A DNA stretch of 38,704 bases, taken from NCBI GenBank assembly GCA_002887195.1, contig PJAB01000134.1, positions 1-38,704 of the forward strand, read 5' to 3'. Position numbers and translations under genes: made by a program. How positions within the stretch are numbered: the first letter of the stretch is position 1; the number at the start of each line of letters is the position of its first letter. Shown here piece by piece: positions 37,659-38,704 of the stretch. The DNA is from Chrysochromulina parva (taxonomy: Eukaryota > Haptophyta > Prymnesiales > Chrysochromulinaceae). The notes under the pieces were generated by a model that was not told the origin of the DNA, searched no databases, and saw nothing but the letters and a program-made list of their open reading frames with translations.

Positions 37659-38336
37659 CTACAAGTTCTTTTGGAACCAGTTGACGACCGACTTCTCGCG
37701 GTTGATCTTCTTCTGAAGCTGCAGCAGGCCGTAGATGAGCGCCTCCGCCGTTGGCGGGCAGCCGGGCACGTAGATGTCGACCGGCACAATGCGGTCGCAC
37801 CCACGCACCACCGAGTAAGAATAGTGGTAGTAGCCGCCGCCGTTTGCGCACGAGCCCATCGAGATGACATAGCGCGGCTCCGGCATCTGATCGTAGACCT
37901 TGCGGAGCGCGGGCGCCATCTTGTTGGTCAGCGTGCCGGCGACGATCATCACGTCGGCCTGGCGGGGCGACGCGCGGAAAACGATGCCGAAGCGGTCCAT
38001 GTCATACCTGGCCGCCGCTGCGTGCATCATCTCCACCGCGCATCAGGCGAGGCCAAAGGTCATGGGCCAGAGCGAGGACTTGCGAGCCCAATTGACCAGG
38101 CGGTCGAGGCCGGTGAGCATGAACTCGACGCCCTGCACCGCCTGCGAGTTTGCGAGCGGGTCGACGGACAGTGTTCCCATCTTGGACACCGCTGCCTTCG
38201 AGGAGCTCTCACGGCGATCCTGCAGCACGAGCGCGCGCTGCGCCGCAACAGGAGCGGCACGCAGCGGGGCCATCGCGAGCGCAGGCTGAACGGGCAGCCG
38301 CCGGGAGGCCCTCAGGCCAGCCCGCAGCGTGTGCAT
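37659..38336 (-). CDS. NDUFS7: Complex I PSST subunit NDUFS7 with in-frame TGA at a cluster-ligand Cys
   Basis: I start at ATG 38336 (225 residues if TGA is read through). Residues 1-40, rich in Arg/Ala ([14 protein letters not shown]), are a mitochondrial presequence. The core is near-identical to the family: [16 protein letters not shown], then [59 protein letters not shown] and [14 protein letters not shown]. This subunit holds cluster N2, which passes electrons to ubiquinone; its ligands are a tandem Cys-Cys plus two later cysteines. Here Cys99, Cys163 and Cys193 are present, but codon 98, normally the first Cys of the pair, is TGA (38045-38043). No splice can remove it, since the flanking codons are directly in register. 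It is a selenocysteine candidate, a nonsense mutation, or an assembly error. Confidence 0.93.
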
Positions 38337-38477
38337 GGCGATCTCTGCCCTTGCAAGAGAGGAAGCGTTGTTGCGAGCGCACCGGGAGAGATGGATCACA
38401 GTGTGTGGAGCTCTTCTTCTTGGAAGGTGTGAACAGGTGAGGCGGGACGATTTGGTGTCTTCGCGTACATCCGCAAC
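38337..38477. promoter_or_regulatory. Divergent promoter between NDUFS7 and the right-edge gene
   Basis: Only 141 bases separate the two start codons, so this is a compact bidirectional promoter plus both leaders. No clear core element is visible. Confidence 0.4.
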
Positions 38478-38704
38478 ATGGCAACGTTAGACATGAATAT
38501 TGACGGTGACGATCCTGTACTCTCCTCTGGCATGGAGGCGCTGCGTCAGCGCTTCGCCTCGCGTGGCGTGGCCGCAAAGCCCGGTGGGAAGCTGCGCAAG
38601 ACGGCGAGCACCGTCGCTATCGCCAACAGCTTTGCGCTCGAGAAAACGGCGATCGAGTCTGTGCACGGCGGCCTGGTGGTTTCACTGGATGCGGACTGCC
38701 GCGC
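38478..38704 (+). CDS. 5' end of an unidentified gene (partial)
   Basis: From ATG 38478 the frame stays open to the window edge, 75 codons plus two bases. The start [20 protein letters not shown] is acidic, followed by [10 protein letters not shown] and a basic [10 protein letters not shown] stretch, then a more hydrophobic part ([15 protein letters not shown]). There is no signal peptide. The pattern of an acidic start directly divergent from NDUFS7 looks like a real gene. I cannot name the family from this fragment. Confidence 0.6.
   Translation, partial: MATLDMNIDGDDPVLSSGMEALRQRFASRGVAAKPGGKLRKTASTVAIANSFALEKTAIESVHGGLVVSLDADCR

Noticed and set aside
38037..38048. An intron or frameshift to explain the TGA in NDUFS7
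   Set aside because: The codons on both sides (LA and CAVEMM) are adjacent and in one frame with no extra bases, so neither splicing nor a frameshift can remove the TGA.
1..38704. tRNA, rRNA or CRISPR features
   Set aside because: I looked for tRNA B-box words, cloverleaf ends and regular spacer arrays by eye in the intergenic stretches and found none convincing; a covariance search would be decisive.

Overview
The window is nuclear DNA of a GC-rich, gene-dense, flagellated alga with a complex (secondary) red-type plastid. A haptophyte is my best guess; a pelagophyte or other red-lineage alga is possible. The evidence is as follows. Eukaryotic families are packed about one per 1.8 kb on both strands. 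There are short GT-AG introns (58 to 167 bp). An intraflagellar transport gene (IFT80) indicates a flagellum. PAM68-like and PDZ proteins begin with a signal peptide followed by a transit-like stretch, and in the PDZ protein a Phe follows the predicted cleavage site, the usual red complex-plastid signal. A TIR-like/TPR protein resembles families I associate with haptophytes and dinoflagellates. The species call is inference.

Layout, left to right: 3' end of an unknown gene (+, ends 116); membrane-anchored thaumatin-like protein (+); GT17 glycosyltransferase (+, 2 exons); TM9SF nonaspanin (+, 2 exons); FAM32A homologue (+, 2 exons); TIR-like/TPR protein (-, 2 exons); small two-helix membrane protein (-); large coiled-coil protein (+, 2 exons); unknown 344-residue protein (-); adenylate-kinase-like P-loop protein (-); class I FAD disulfide oxidoreductase (+); PP2C phosphatase (-); O-fucosyltransferase-like type II membrane protein (-); MFSD5-type transporter (+); unknown 130-residue protein (+); two-pore K+ channel (-); TRM13 tRNA methyltransferase (-); IFT80 (-, 2 exons); PAM68-like plastid protein (+); plastid PDZ protein (+); complex I PSST subunit NDUFS7 (-); 5' end of an unknown gene (+, runs off the right edge). 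The genes are unrelated housekeeping and membrane or secretory functions; I see no operon-like module. Several divergent pairs share short promoters, for example NDUFS7 and its right neighbour, and IFT80/PAM68.

The most striking observation is in NDUFS7. The reading frame is intact and highly conserved except for one in-frame TGA (38043-38045, minus strand), which sits exactly at the first cysteine of the tandem Cys-Cys that ligates iron-sulfur cluster N2. Just after the real stop, the 3' UTR can fold into a SECIS-like element: ATGA at 37587-37584, unpaired AAA at 37570-37568, TGA at 37540-37538. This raises the possibility of a selenocysteine-containing complex I subunit. A nonsense mutation or sequencing error is the main alternative.

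Other points of note: very small 3'-terminal exons in three genes; two copies of a short mobile-looking repeat with CAAG/CTTG arms and flanking direct repeats; and a set of interleaved inverted repeats (block order A-B-A'-B') between two convergent genes.
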